64,000 nucleotides of DNA from Flavobacteriales bacterium (lineage in GTDB: Bacteria > Bacteroidota > Bacteroidia > Flavobacteriales_D > Parvicellaceae): contig JADHMB010000003.1 in NCBI GenBank assembly GCA_016780365.1, forward strand, positions 1-64,000, read 5' to 3'. Positions 53,582 through 62,318 of this stretch are shown piece after piece (position 1 is the first letter of the stretch; every line of letters begins with the position of its first letter). Under the pieces are notes generated by a model that did not search any database, had not been told where the DNA came from, and saw only the letters and a program-made list of their open reading frames with translations. The position numbers and the translations under genes are program-made.

Positions 53582-54184
53582 TTAAAATTTATAAAGTTTA
53601 TTCGGAGTTTGACAATAGTCCAAGCTCTGATCATGAAAATCAACCTGTATATTTTCTTTAGAAACTTCAAAAAAAGAAAGTCCAATCTTTAAACAGTTTT
53701 TATTTAACTGATTTAAAATTGTGTCGTAAATCCCTTTTCCATAACCAACTCTGTTTCCAAATTTATCAAAAACCAAAAGTGGGATTAAAATGATCTCAAT
53801 TTTATCAAATGTTTCTAATCTATAATCCATTGGAATTGGAATATCTAATTTACCCTTGGTGAATTTAACAAACGGATTAAAAGAAACACATTGCCATTTA
53901 TCTTTTGATTTTTCGTAAACAGATGTGTAAATAGTAGAATTGGAATTTATAGACTTGTGAATATGCCACGTATTTACTTCTTTATTCTTTGATATAGGAT
54001 AGAACAAATGGACATTTTTCTTTAGTAAACTAAAATTATTCAATAATTGATTTGAAATTTTAATTGAATTTCCTTCAACAAACTCTTCTTTAAGACTTAA
54101 TCTTTCAGAAAGGGCACTTTTTCGTAACCTATTTTTATTTCCACTTGATATTGCAGCCAATGGATGGTTTTTGTATGAAATCAA
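53582..54184 (-). CDS. 5-formyltetrahydrofolate cyclo-ligase
   Basis: This 200-residue cytosolic enzyme makes 5,10-methenyl-THF from 5-formyl-THF using ATP. The family signatures are VHLFYPISKNKEVNT and the loop GNRVGYGKGIYDTIL, holding the substrate- and ATP-binding residues. The start is uncertain. The ATG at 54184 overlaps the thioredoxin-like gene by 50 bases. The TTG at 54160 would give a shorter overlap and an N-terminus closer to relatives (NKNRLRKSALSERLS). Confidence 0.9.
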   Translation of the reverse strand: MISYKNHPLAAISSGNKNRLRKSALSERLSLKEEFVEGNSIKISNQLLNNFSLLKKNVHLFYPISKNKEVNTWHIHKSINSNSTIYTSVYEKSKDKWQCVSFNPFVKFTKGKLDIPIPMDYRLETFDKIEIILIPLLVFDKFGNRVGYGKGIYDTILNQLNKNCLKIGLSFFEVSKENIQVDFHDQSLDYCQTPNKLYKF

Positions 54185-54689
54185 TTTCTTTTAAATCTAA
54201 TACATAATCTAAAGCAAGTCTTAAGTCTTTGCCATCTATCTTAGATTCATTTCCTGGTCTAGATTCATCTAATTGACCTCTGTATACGCATTCTTGTTTT
54301 TCGTTAAAAACATTAAAATCTGGAGTACAAGCAGCATCGTATGCTTTGGCAATTTCTTGAGATTCGTCATATAAATAGGGGAATTTAAATTTTCTTTCTT
54401 TTGCAAATAGCTTCATTTTTTCAGGGTCGTCGTCTGGATAATTCACAACATCATTACTGCTAATGGCAACAAAACCAATGTCTTTTTTTAAATAATCATT
54501 CGCTAATTCTACAATTTGATCTATAACATGCACTACATATGGACAGTGGTTACAAATAAACATTACTACCAGTCCGTTTTTCATAGTAACATCTTCTAGG
54601 CTAACTTTTTTATCTGAAACTACATCTGTTAATTTAAAATCAATTGCTTTAAATCCAAGTGGAATTTGATTGGTTAATGTTCTTGCCAT
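54135..54689 (-). CDS. Thioredoxin-like/AhpC-TSA family protein
   Basis: This 184-residue cytosolic protein has the redox motif FICNHCPYV with Cys46 and Cys49. The remainder contains AISSNDVVNYPDDDPEKM, YLYDESQEIAKAYDAACTPDFNVF and the family end PSIGCNIKWK, as found in a broad family of proteins annotated as thioredoxin-like. Its partner is unknown. Its end overlaps the folate gene start by about 50 bases, and it is divergent from the M28 peptidase gene. Confidence 0.88.
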   Translation of the reverse strand: MARTLTNQIPLGFKAIDFKLTDVVSDKKVSLEDVTMKNGLVVMFICNHCPYVVHVIDQIVELANDYLKKDIGFVAISSNDVVNYPDDDPEKMKLFAKERKFKFPYLYDESQEIAKAYDAACTPDFNVFNEKQECVYRGQLDESRPGNESKIDGKDLRLALDYVLDLKEIDFIQKPSIGCNIKWK

Positions 54690-54742
54690 TTTAATTAAAT
54701 TTGATTTTATTTAAAGATAAATTTTTACGCCTAAAAAAGCAT

Positions 54743-56131
54743 ATGAAACAACTTTTTATTTTTTATCTCTTTCTTTTTCCTTTTTATCTACAGAGCCAAA
54801 CCAATGATTCAGTTCAAATTAGAGCATTGTATGATTTTAATTTAACTGAAGGAAATTGTTATGAAAACCTAAGGTCGTTATGTAAAGATATTGGTCATAG
54901 ATTGAGTGGTAGTAATTCAGCTGAAAATGCAGTTAAATGGGCGGAATTACTTATGAAGAATACCAATTTAGATACTGTTTATTTACAACAAGTATTGGTG
55001 CCATACTGGGAAAGAGGAAACTTAGAGAAAGTATATTGGAAAAATAGTAAAGGTCAAACAAGTTTTCTTAACTGTTCTGCTTTAGGAGGTTCAGTAGGTA
55101 CCAACGGAATTTTAAAAGGGGAAGTGATAGAAATTAATAATTGGGCGCAATTGAAAGATTTTGGAAGAAGTGAAATAGAAGGAAAAATTGTGTTTCTAAA
55201 TCGGGTTATGAATCCTACTTTTATTAGCACAGGAAATGCTTACGGAAGTTGTGTAGATCAAAGACACTTGGGAGCTTCTAGAGCTGCTGAATTTGGAGCT
55301 ATTGGAGTAATTGTAAGATCAATGAGTCTTAAGTACGATAAAAACCCTCATACTGGATCTATGACTTATTTAGATTCTAACAATAGAATTCCAGCAGCTG
55401 CAATTAGTACTAAAGATGCACACGATTTAAGTTTAGCTATAAAAGACAACGAGCTTGTAGAGCTAGCAATGGAACTATCCTGTTTACAACATGAAGACGT
55501 AATTTCTTACAATGTTATTGGAGAAATAAAGGGGACAGAGTTACCCGAAGAAATTATATTAGTTGGTGGACACCTAGATTCTTGGGATATTGGTGAAGGT
55601 GCACACGATGACGGAGCGGGAGTAGTTCAAAGTCTTCAGGTCTTAGAAACTTTTAAAAAATTAGAACTTCAGCCAAAAAGAACTTTACGATGTGTGATGT
55701 ATATGAACGAAGAAAATGGAAATAGAGGAGGAAAACACTATGCAGAAATGGTTAGAAAATCTGGAGAAAAACATCTATTTGCATTGGAGTCTGACAGAGG
55801 AGGATTTACTCCAAGAGGATTTAGTATAGATGGTACCAAATTACAATTAGAATATCTTCAAAGTTTTAAAAAGCTTTTTGAACCCTATCAAATTCATTTA
55901 TTTAATAAAGGCTATAGTGGAGTGGATATAGGACCATTGAAAGACGGAAAATTATGTTTGGTGGGCTTGGTGCCAGATTCACAAAGATATTTTGATTTTC
56001 ACCACTCAAAGGCGGATGTCTTTGAGAATGTTCATAAAAGAGAACTGGAGCTGGGAGCTTCGGCAATTAGTTCTATTGTATATTTGGTTGATAAATATGG
56101 TTTACCAGAAAGTGAATCAATAAAAAAATAA
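54743..56131 (+). CDS. M28 family metallopeptidase (carboxypeptidase Q-like), exported
   Basis: This has about 462 residues from the ATG at 54743, which begins a signal peptide (MKQLFIFYLFLFPFYLQSQ). The upstream ATG at 54701 adds a charged stretch and was rejected. A PA-type insert domain lies around residues 130-240. The di-zinc site is marked by GGHLDSWDIGEGAHDDGAG, MNEENGNRGG with the catalytic Glu pair, and DFHHSKAD. It probably releases amino acids from peptides in the periplasm. It forms a unit with bshB1, whose start is 4 bases downstream. Confidence 0.92.
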   Translation: MKQLFIFYLFLFPFYLQSQTNDSVQIRALYDFNLTEGNCYENLRSLCKDIGHRLSGSNSAENAVKWAELLMKNTNLDTVYLQQVLVPYWERGNLEKVYWKNSKGQTSFLNCSALGGSVGTNGILKGEVIEINNWAQLKDFGRSEIEGKIVFLNRVMNPTFISTGNAYGSCVDQRHLGASRAAEFGAIGVIVRSMSLKYDKNPHTGSMTYLDSNNRIPAAAISTKDAHDLSLAIKDNELVELAMELSCLQHEDVISYNVIGEIKGTELPEEIILVGGHLDSWDIGEGAHDDGAGVVQSLQVLETFKKLELQPKRTLRCVMYMNEENGNRGGKHYAEMVRKSGEKHLFALESDRGGFTPRGFSIDGTKLQLEYLQSFKKLFEPYQIHLFNKGYSGVDIGPLKDGKLCLVGLVPDSQRYFDFHHSKADVFENVHKRELELGASAISSIVYLVDKYGLPESESIKK

Positions 56132-56135
56132 TAAA

Positions 56136-56849
56136 ATGGTAGATATATTAGCTTTTGGTGCTCATCCTGATGATGTTGAGTTAAGTGCAGCAGGTACTTT
56201 AATTAAGCATATTAATATGGGATTTTCAGTTGGGATTATTGATTTAACAATGGGGGAGATGGGAACTCGTGGCACACCAACAATTAGAGCATTAGAGGCA
56301 GAACAAGCAATGAAAATTATTGGTGCAAAGTTTCGTGAAAACCTTAAAATGTCTGATTCTTTTATCGATTTATCAAAAGAGTCTATAAATAAAGTAGTAA
56401 AAGCAATAAGAAAACATCAGCCAAAAATTGTCCTTTGTAATGCTGTTAAAGATAGGCATCCAGAGCATGGTGTTGCATCTAAGCTAGTTTCTAAAGCATG
56501 CTTTATTTCTGGATTAAGAAAGTTCGAAACATCTTTAGATGGTAAAGTTCAAAACCCGCACAGAGCTCAAAATGTATATCATTATATTCAAGATGAGTGG
56601 ATTGATCCTGATTTTATTATTGATATTTCTGAAGAAATGGACCAAAAGATAAAAGCTGTCAAAGCCTTTGAAAGTCAATTTTACGATCCTAAAAGTAAGG
56701 AGCCTAATACTCCAATTTCAAGTAAAGATTTTATGGATTCTATCCTTTCAAAAGCAAACCTAATGGGAAGATCTATTGGTAAAAGCTTTGGAGAAGGGTT
56801 TACCACTGAAAGACCAACAGGAACAAATAACTTATTTAATTTATACTAA
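56136..56849 (+). CDS. bshB1: Bacillithiol biosynthesis deacetylase BshB1
   Basis: This 237-residue zinc-dependent LmbE/PIG-L deacetylase removes acetyl from N-acetylglucosaminyl-malate, step two of bacillithiol synthesis. The zinc motif is GAHPDDVE (residues 8-15), with the third ligand in DRHPEHGVAS. LTMGEMGTRGTPTIRALEAE is characteristic of BshB1. It lies 4 bases after the M28 peptidase gene and 4 bases before the coiled-coil lipoprotein gene. bshC is at 16418. Confidence 0.95.
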   Translation: MVDILAFGAHPDDVELSAAGTLIKHINMGFSVGIIDLTMGEMGTRGTPTIRALEAEQAMKIIGAKFRENLKMSDSFIDLSKESINKVVKAIRKHQPKIVLCNAVKDRHPEHGVASKLVSKACFISGLRKFETSLDGKVQNPHRAQNVYHYIQDEWIDPDFIIDISEEMDQKIKAVKAFESQFYDPKSKEPNTPISSKDFMDSILSKANLMGRSIGKSFGEGFTTERPTGTNNLFNLY

Positions 56850-56853
56850 AAAC

Positions 56854-57729
56854 ATGAAAAATTTTAAATATTTCTTTTTATCACTAATTACAATTTCTTG
56901 CGTTTCTAACTCAGAAACAGTTTCAGAAGAATCTAGGAGGATTGATAGTTTACAATCTGTACTTAGTTCTAAAGATCAGGCAATTAACTCTTTAGAATTT
57001 CAAAAATTAAATGACGATTCTATAGTGAATTTGTATGCTCTTTACATACAAAAAATAAAGGATAATATAAATGAAATAAATAAGCAAGAACTTATAATCA
57101 ACAACAAAAAAAACAACCCTGATTTTATAGAAAAGGATACCACCGATATAATAAAATCTATTAAAATTCTTTCTAAAAAATTACAAGAAAATGAATCCAT
57201 GATTTTAGCATTAAATAATGCAGTAAAACTGGAAAAAGATAAAAATTCTCAATTTGTCTCTAAAGTAACAGATTTGAGAGAAGAAATCGCACAAAGTAAT
57301 AGAGAAGTCTATTACCTAAAAGAGGAATTAAATAGTATGAATGCATCTTTCGAGGCCATTTTTAAAAAATACAACCTTCAGAATAAAAAAATAAGTGATT
57401 TAAATCAAAAGCTCAACGAGGTGGCTTATGTTATTGGATCTAAATCTGAGCTTTTAGATAATGGTGTTTTGACTAAGAGTGGAGGATTAATTGGAATAGG
57501 AAAGACTAGAAAATTGAATTCGGATTTAAATACGGATTATTTCACTTATGTTTCAAAATATAAATTTCAAAATATTCCTTTAGGATATAAGACAGTAAGG
57601 TTAATGACTGCACATCCTACTAGTTCTTATAGATTATCCACTTCAAATGAAATCATAGACTCTTTAATAATAATTAATCAAGATGATTTTTGGAGAAATA
57701 GTAAGTTTTTGGTTGTTGAAGTGAAATAA
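56854..57729 (+). CDS. Coiled-coil lipoprotein with conserved C-terminal domain
   Basis: This has about 291 residues from the ATG at 56854, which starts a lipoprotein signal (LITISC, Cys16). The ATG at 56776 overlaps bshB1 and gives no signal. Residues 30-190 are heptad-like and should form a long coiled coil. The end (NEVAYVIGSKSELLDNGVLT, GGLIGIGKTRKLNSDLN, DYFTYV) is a compact domain I recall from uncharacterised Bacteroidetes proteins. It abuts a convergent kdsA. The function is unknown; an envelope scaffold role is a guess. Confidence 0.82.
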   Translation: MKNFKYFFLSLITISCVSNSETVSEESRRIDSLQSVLSSKDQAINSLEFQKLNDDSIVNLYALYIQKIKDNINEINKQELIINNKKNNPDFIEKDTTDIIKSIKILSKKLQENESMILALNNAVKLEKDKNSQFVSKVTDLREEIAQSNREVYYLKEELNSMNASFEAIFKKYNLQNKKISDLNQKLNEVAYVIGSKSELLDNGVLTKSGGLIGIGKTRKLNSDLNTDYFTYVSKYKFQNIPLGYKTVRLMTAHPTSSYRLSTSNEIIDSLIIINQDDFWRNSKFLVVEVK

Positions 57730-58506
57730 CTATAAAATTGCTTTTCTAATTTTTAAAGCTTTTTCTAGAATTGGAAATAAAAGGTCAAGTTTTAGCATGG
57801 TATGAGGATCACTCTTTGCACTTTTAGGATCTGGATGTGTTTCAATAAATAAACCATCAACTCCGTTGGCAACTGCACTATATACAATAGAGGATATTAA
57901 AGAAGAATCTCCTCCAGTTATCCCACTTGTTTGGTTGGGTTTTTGAACTGCATGCGTGCAGTCCATGATTACCGGAAAGCCATGTTTTTTTAGCTTAGTT
58001 ATCGCAGTTGCATCTACTATTAAATCGTTGTAACCAAAACTGTTTCCTCTCTCACAAAGCCAAATATTTTTATTTCCAGTAGAATGTACTTTTTCTATGG
58101 CAAAACCCATAGAATCATGAGACATAAATTGACCCTTTTTAATATTTACAGGAAGACCCGTTTTACCAGCTTCTATCAATAAATCTGTTTGTCTGCAAAG
58201 AAATGCTGGAATTTGTAGATGATTAACATATTTGGCAACTTTTTTTGGTTCGTGACTTTCGTGAACGTCGGTAATGGTATTTACATCTAGTTCACTTCCA
58301 ATAGATTTTATAATTTGTAATGCATTGTCATCTCCAATTCCTGTGAAACTATTATTTTTAGATCTATTGGCTTTTTTATAACTGGCTTTAAATATGTAAT
58401 CGATAGATAGTTCTTCACAAATTGCCTTTACTTCTTTAGCAATCTTTAATCCCATGTGTTCATCTTCTATTGCACAAGGGCCGGCTATTAATGTGAAATT
58501 TTTCAT
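57730..58506 (-). CDS. kdsA: 3-deoxy-8-phosphooctulonate (Kdo-8-P) synthase
   Basis: This 258-residue TIM-barrel enzyme condenses phosphoenolpyruvate with arabinose-5-phosphate to Kdo-8-phosphate for lipopolysaccharide. Motifs are IAGPCAIED near residue 6, FKASYKKANRSKNNSFTG, IKKGQFMS and DCTHAVQKPN, as in KdsA. It lacks one obvious metal-type cysteine pattern check, so metal dependence is not assigned. It is the last gene of kdsB-kdsD-kdsA, with a 4-base overlap to the isomerase gene. Confidence 0.94.
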   Translation of the reverse strand: MKNFTLIAGPCAIEDEHMGLKIAKEVKAICEELSIDYIFKASYKKANRSKNNSFTGIGDDNALQIIKSIGSELDVNTITDVHESHEPKKVAKYVNHLQIPAFLCRQTDLLIEAGKTGLPVNIKKGQFMSHDSMGFAIEKVHSTGNKNIWLCERGNSFGYNDLIVDATAITKLKKHGFPVIMDCTHAVQKPNQTSGITGGDSSLISSIVYSAVANGVDGLFIETHPDPKSAKSDPHTMLKLDLLFPILEKALKIRKAIL

Positions 58507-59096
58507 TCTTTTGCTTTTTTTCCTAAATATCCGCTATGGTGTCTTTTGGCATATTCCTCTTTTGTGAATTTGATTTTTTCCATCATGCTAACTACCAATA
58601 GGTCACCAACTACAGTCATAACTGTTGTAGAAGTTGTAGGGGTTAGACCAAATGGGCCAATTTCTTTTGGATTTCCAGTAAATAAACATTCATCGGACAT
58701 CTTAGAAAGTGGACTATTGTTATTTCCTGTAAGGGATATTAATGGAAGATCATTGTAAAGATTATCGGCAAGTTCTTTAAATTCTAAAATTTCTCTAGTT
58801 TTTCCAGAATTAGAAATTAGCAATAGAACATCGTTTTTTTGAATTATACCTAAGTCGCCGTGTTGCGCTTCACTAGGGTGAATAAAAACAGAAGGAGTTC
58901 CCGTAGATGAAAGAGTAGTAGAAATATTCATTCCTATCTGTCCAGCTTTTCCCATTCCACTTACAATAACCTTTCCATCCATTTGATGTACTCTATCAAA
59001 AATAATTTCTAAAACATTTTCTATTACTCCGTCTATAGGAATATTTTGAATTGCTTGAACTTCAAGTTCTATGTATTTTTTTATGGACTCTTTCAC
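58503..59096 (-). CDS. Arabinose-5-phosphate isomerase, SIS domain only (KdsD-like)
   Basis: This 197-residue enzyme interconverts ribulose-5-phosphate and arabinose-5-phosphate. It starts at GTG (59096), 17 bases after the kdsB stop. The SIS domain shows VIVSGMGKAGQIGMNISTTLSSTGTP, HPSEAQHGDLGII and LLLISNSGKTREILE. It lacks the two C-terminal CBS domains found in enterobacterial KdsD (about 330 residues). Short SIS-only forms are known in Bacteroidetes. Its position between kdsB and kdsA supports the assignment. Confidence 0.9.
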   Translation of the reverse strand: MKESIKKYIELEVQAIQNIPIDGVIENVLEIIFDRVHQMDGKVIVSGMGKAGQIGMNISTTLSSTGTPSVFIHPSEAQHGDLGIIQKNDVLLLISNSGKTREILEFKELADNLYNDLPLISLTGNNNSPLSKMSDECLFTGNPKEIGPFGLTPTTSTTVMTVVGDLLVVSMMEKIKFTKEEYAKRHHSGYLGKKAKE

Positions 59097-59113
59097 CTCT
59101 TCAAAAGTAATAA

Positions 59114-59881
59114 TTATAAATGACCTTTGCTTGCATAAACTTTTCTAATAGAAATTAGATCTTCTAAAGTATCTACCGGAAAAGATGGATAAATGGTGGT
59201 TCCTACTTTTATTTTACCTCCATTTTCTAGCCATCTAAGTTGCTCTAACTTTTCATTAATCTCTAGTTTGGATGGTTTTAATTGCTGAAATTTTTCTAAT
59301 GCATTTATTGTATACCCATATATTCCAATGTGTTGATGAAATTCATTTGCATCTTCCTTTATTTCATCTCCTCTTAAAAATGGAATGGCATATCTTGAAA
59401 AATAAAGTGCAAAATTAAAAGTGTCTTTCACCAAAAACACTTTGTCTTTGGGTAAGTTATCAGATGAATTTAATTTTTGAGCTATGGTTGCAAATTCAGT
59501 TTTAGAATCGTTAAAACATTCTATTACTTTGATTATGTGATCTTCGTGCAATAACGGCTCATCTCCTTGAATATTAATAATATAATTAAAGCTTTTCTCC
59601 AATTCTTTAGACCAAATATCTACCGCTTCTAAACACCTGCTAGTACCGTTTAAATGGTCTTTTTCGGTTAAAACAACATTACCTCCAAAGTTATTTACTG
59701 TATCGAATATGTTTTTATCGTCTGTAGCTACTACTAAATTGTCCAATACTTCACTAGCTCTTGAATAAACGTGTTCAATCATGGTTTTTTCACCAATTTT
59801 CATTAGAGGTTTGCCCTTAAGCCTAGTAGAATTAAATCTTGCTGGAATAATTCCTAAAAAATCTGACGAATTCAATTTCAT
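59114..59881 (-). CDS. kdsB: 3-deoxy-manno-octulosonate (Kdo) cytidylyltransferase
   Basis: This 255-residue enzyme activates Kdo to CMP-Kdo for lipid A core assembly. The nucleotide-binding motif is GIIPARFNSTRLKGKPL near residue 10. NIQGDEPLL around residue 104 binds magnesium, and HQHIGIYGY and FPVDTLEDL are also typical. It is the first gene of the Kdo unit. It is divergent from pdxH, with 92 bases between them that hold both promoters; no clear TAnnTTTG was picked out there. Confidence 0.95.
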   Translation of the reverse strand: MKLNSSDFLGIIPARFNSTRLKGKPLMKIGEKTMIEHVYSRASEVLDNLVVATDDKNIFDTVNNFGGNVVLTEKDHLNGTSRCLEAVDIWSKELEKSFNYIINIQGDEPLLHEDHIIKVIECFNDSKTEFATIAQKLNSSDNLPKDKVFLVKDTFNFALYFSRYAIPFLRGDEIKEDANEFHQHIGIYGYTINALEKFQQLKPSKLEINEKLEQLRWLENGGKIKVGTTIYPSFPVDTLEDLISIRKVYASKGHL

Positions 59882-59973
59882 TGTCCATAAATATATAATC
59901 TTAAATGATAACTTGAAATTTTACGTAATATTATAAATATATTGTACTGAATTTTAATTTTAAAATTTTATTT

Positions 59974-60630
59974 GTGTCTATAAAAAAAGTTAAAAATTAT
60001 ATAAATACCAATCGAAGAGATTTTGCCGATCAACCATTTACTGAGAAAATGTCTGCGGACAACCCTATAGATCAATATGGTGTTTGGTTTGAAGAAGCTA
60101 TTAAAAGTGAAATCTTAGACCCTTACGCAGCATGTTTGTCTACCGTAAATAGTAATAATGAGCCATCCTCAAGAATATTGTATATAAGAGATTTTAATTC
60201 TAATGGTTTTGTCTTTTATACCAATTACGATTCCAATAAAGGATCGGACCTACTAGAAAATAATTTTGCTGCTTTAAATGTTTTTTGGGGAGAATTGGAA
60301 CGACAAATTAGAATTCAAGGAAAAATTAGTAAGGTAGACGATTCGACATCTGATAAATATTTCAATGCGAGGCCAAGAGCAAGTAAGATTGGTGCATGGG
60401 CTTCGAATCAAAGTCAAATAATTAAAGATAGAAATGAACTGGAGGATAAAATTAAGTTTTATGAAGAAAAATTTAACTCTAAAGATGTTCCAAGACCAGA
60501 TAACTGGGGAGGATATTGTTTAAATCCTAAAAAAATAGAGTTCTGGCAAGGAAGACCAAGTAGGTTACACGATAGAATTGTTTATATAAAAGAGAATAAC
60601 CAATGGGTAAAAAGCCGTTTATCTCCATAG
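59974..60630 (+). CDS. pdxH: Pyridoxamine 5'-phosphate oxidase
   Basis: This 218-residue FMN enzyme oxidises pyridoxamine- and pyridoxine-5-phosphate to PLP. It starts at GTG (59974). Family motifs are PYAACLSTVNSNNEPSSRI near residue 50, RIQGKISKVDD, RPRASKIGAWASNQS and the C-terminal FWQGRPSRLHDR that binds FMN and substrate. The start of a glycosyltransferase gene overlaps its last 28 bases. Confidence 0.94.
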   Translation: MSIKKVKNYINTNRRDFADQPFTEKMSADNPIDQYGVWFEEAIKSEILDPYAACLSTVNSNNEPSSRILYIRDFNSNGFVFYTNYDSNKGSDLLENNFAALNVFWGELERQIRIQGKISKVDDSTSDKYFNARPRASKIGAWASNQSQIIKDRNELEDKIKFYEEKFNSKDVPRPDNWGGYCLNPKKIEFWQGRPSRLHDRIVYIKENNQWVKSRLSP

Positions 60631-61868
60631 TTAATCAATATTTCAATAGATTTCCTTTTAGAAAAATTAATATTGCCTTAGAACCTTCTAAAGATTTAAA
60701 AATAATTGTTGTAATACCTTCTTACAACGAGAAAAATATACAACCTACCATAGATTCTCTTTTTTTAAAGCAAGATGATTTTTCTTTTAATGTTGAAGTA
60801 ATTGTTTTAATTAATAATTCTGAGTCTGAAATAGAGGAGATAAAAGAACAAAATTTACTGACTTTAAAGACATTACAAATTCTTTCAGAAACTTATAGCA
60901 AAAGTAATATGCACTTAATTCCAGTGCTTATTGGAGATTTAGATACTAAGCATGCTGGAGTTGGTTGGGCTAGAAAATTGGGAATGGATATAGCAACTCA
61001 AAGGTTTAGAACAATTAATTTTAACGGAACAATTGTTGGTTTAGATGCAGATACGGTAGTAGAATCCAATTATTTAAATTCTATTTATTCTTTTTTCTCA
61101 AATAATAATTTTAATGCCGCCTCTATCTATTTTGAACACCCTATAACTGGAGATTCTTTTAGTGATGTTCATTTGGAGCAAATTAAATATTACGAACTCC
61201 ATTTAAGATATTACAAGAATTCTTTGAAGTATTCCAACTTACCTTACTCATTTCACACAATAGGAAGTGCTTTTGCTTTAACTGCTTCTGCATATGCTAG
61301 ACAAGGTGGAATGAACAGAAGAAAAGCAGGTGAAGACTTTTATTTTATAAATAAACTAATTAAAGGAGAAATTTTCGGGGAAATCAACGATACTAAAGTG
61401 ATGCCTTCTCCTAGAGTATCCAATAGAGTTCCTTTTGGAACTGGAAGAGCAATACTAGAAGGGTTAAACACCAAAAAAGATTTATCTCTCACCTATGATT
61501 TTCAATCTTTTGAAGTTATTCACTCATGGATTAATAGGATTGAAACTAAAGATTTTAAATATGGAAATTTTCCAGAAATATTAAAAGCTTATTTGGGGGA
61601 AGAGATATGGATCAAGCACCACACTATGATGTTAAATAATACCAACTCTCATAAGAGTTATTTAAAGTTGTTCTACAATATTTTTGATGCTTTTTGGATG
61701 CTGAAATTCATTCATTATTTAAGAGATAATTATTATCCAAATACTAGGTTATTAGACAATACCAATGCACTTTTAATAAAAATGAATTATCCAATAATTA
61801 GTAGTATTGCCAGCCAACTAGAATTTCTTAGAAAATTGGATAAAAAAAAGGGGCAAAAGCCCCTTTAG
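60603..61868 (+). CDS. Family 2-type glycosyltransferase
   Basis: This 421-residue protein has a GT-A domain beginning IIVVIPSYNEKNIQPTIDSL near residue 34. The DxD-like IVGLDADTVVESNYL lies near 141 and a GG..GEDFYFINKL acceptor region near 240. GVGWARKLGMDIA is conserved in this subgroup. No transmembrane segment is evident. Its start lies inside pdxH (28-base overlap). The rplT-operon terminator hairpin is encoded in its final codons. Acceptor and sugar are unknown. Confidence 0.82.
   Translation: MGKKPFISIVNQYFNRFPFRKINIALEPSKDLKIIVVIPSYNEKNIQPTIDSLFLKQDDFSFNVEVIVLINNSESEIEEIKEQNLLTLKTLQILSETYSKSNMHLIPVLIGDLDTKHAGVGWARKLGMDIATQRFRTINFNGTIVGLDADTVVESNYLNSIYSFFSNNNFNAASIYFEHPITGDSFSDVHLEQIKYYELHLRYYKNSLKYSNLPYSFHTIGSAFALTASAYARQGGMNRRKAGEDFYFINKLIKGEIFGEINDTKVMPSPRVSNRVPFGTGRAILEGLNTKKDLSLTYDFQSFEVIHSWINRIETKDFKYGNFPEILKAYLGEEIWIKHHTMMLNNTNSHKSYLKLFYNIFDAFWMLKFIHYLRDNYYPNTRLLDNTNALLIKMNYPIISSIASQLEFLRKLDKKKGQKPL
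61842..61866 (-). terminator. Intrinsic terminator of the thrS-infC-rpmI-rplT unit
   Basis: Read on the minus strand, GGGGC/GCCCC (61863-61850) with loop TTTT is followed by eight T (61849-61842), a strong terminator 21 bases after the rplT stop. It is located entirely within the last codons of the convergent glycosyltransferase gene. Confidence 0.85.
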
Positions 61869-61886
61869 TAGGTTATTTAAAACGAT

Positions 61887-62231
61887 TTATTTTACAGAAT
61901 CAACAACTGCTTTGAATGCTTCGGGATTATTCATCGCCAAATCAGCAAGAGTTTTTCTATTTAACTCAATTCCTTTAGCATTTACTTTTCCCATGAATTC
62001 TGAATAACTCATTCCATGAAGTCTCGCTCCGGCATTGATACGTTGTATCCATAATGCTCTAAAGTTTCTTTTTTTCTGTCTTCTATCTCTGTAAGCATAT
62101 TGAAGACCTTTCTCCACTGCATTCTTTGCTACAGTGTGAACATTTTTTCTTCTTCCGAAATAGCCTTTTGCAAGTTTTAATATTTTTTTTCTTCTTGCTT
62201 TAGCGGCTACACTATTTACTGATCTTGGCAT
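61887..62231 (-). CDS. rplT: 50S ribosomal protein L20
   Basis: This 114-residue basic protein binds 23S rRNA early in large-subunit assembly. [20 protein letters not shown] opens it, and [20 protein letters not shown] and [20 protein letters not shown] follow, as in bacterial L20. It is the last gene of the thrS-infC-rpmI-rplT operon. An 87-base gap to rpmI may carry a leader for L20 autocontrol, but I could not define a structure. The terminator is at 61842-61866. Confidence 0.97.
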   Translation of the reverse strand: MPRSVNSVAAKARRKKILKLAKGYFGRRKNVHTVAKNAVEKGLQYAYRDRRQKKRNFRALWIQRINAGARLHGMSYSEFMGKVNAKGIELNRKTLADLAMNNPEAFKAVVDSVK

Positions 62232-62318
62232 AATTTAAATTTTTGGCTCAAAGCGACTTGCGTACTTATCTTTTTTTTGACTAAAAGCCTGGTTCAACAT
62301 TTAATAACCGTGAAAATA

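Noticed and set aside
62232..62318. Gap between rpmI and rplT considered as a structured L20 leader
   Set aside because: The gap is suggestive, but I could not identify a convincing pseudoknot or L20-binding mimic by eye, so no feature was called.
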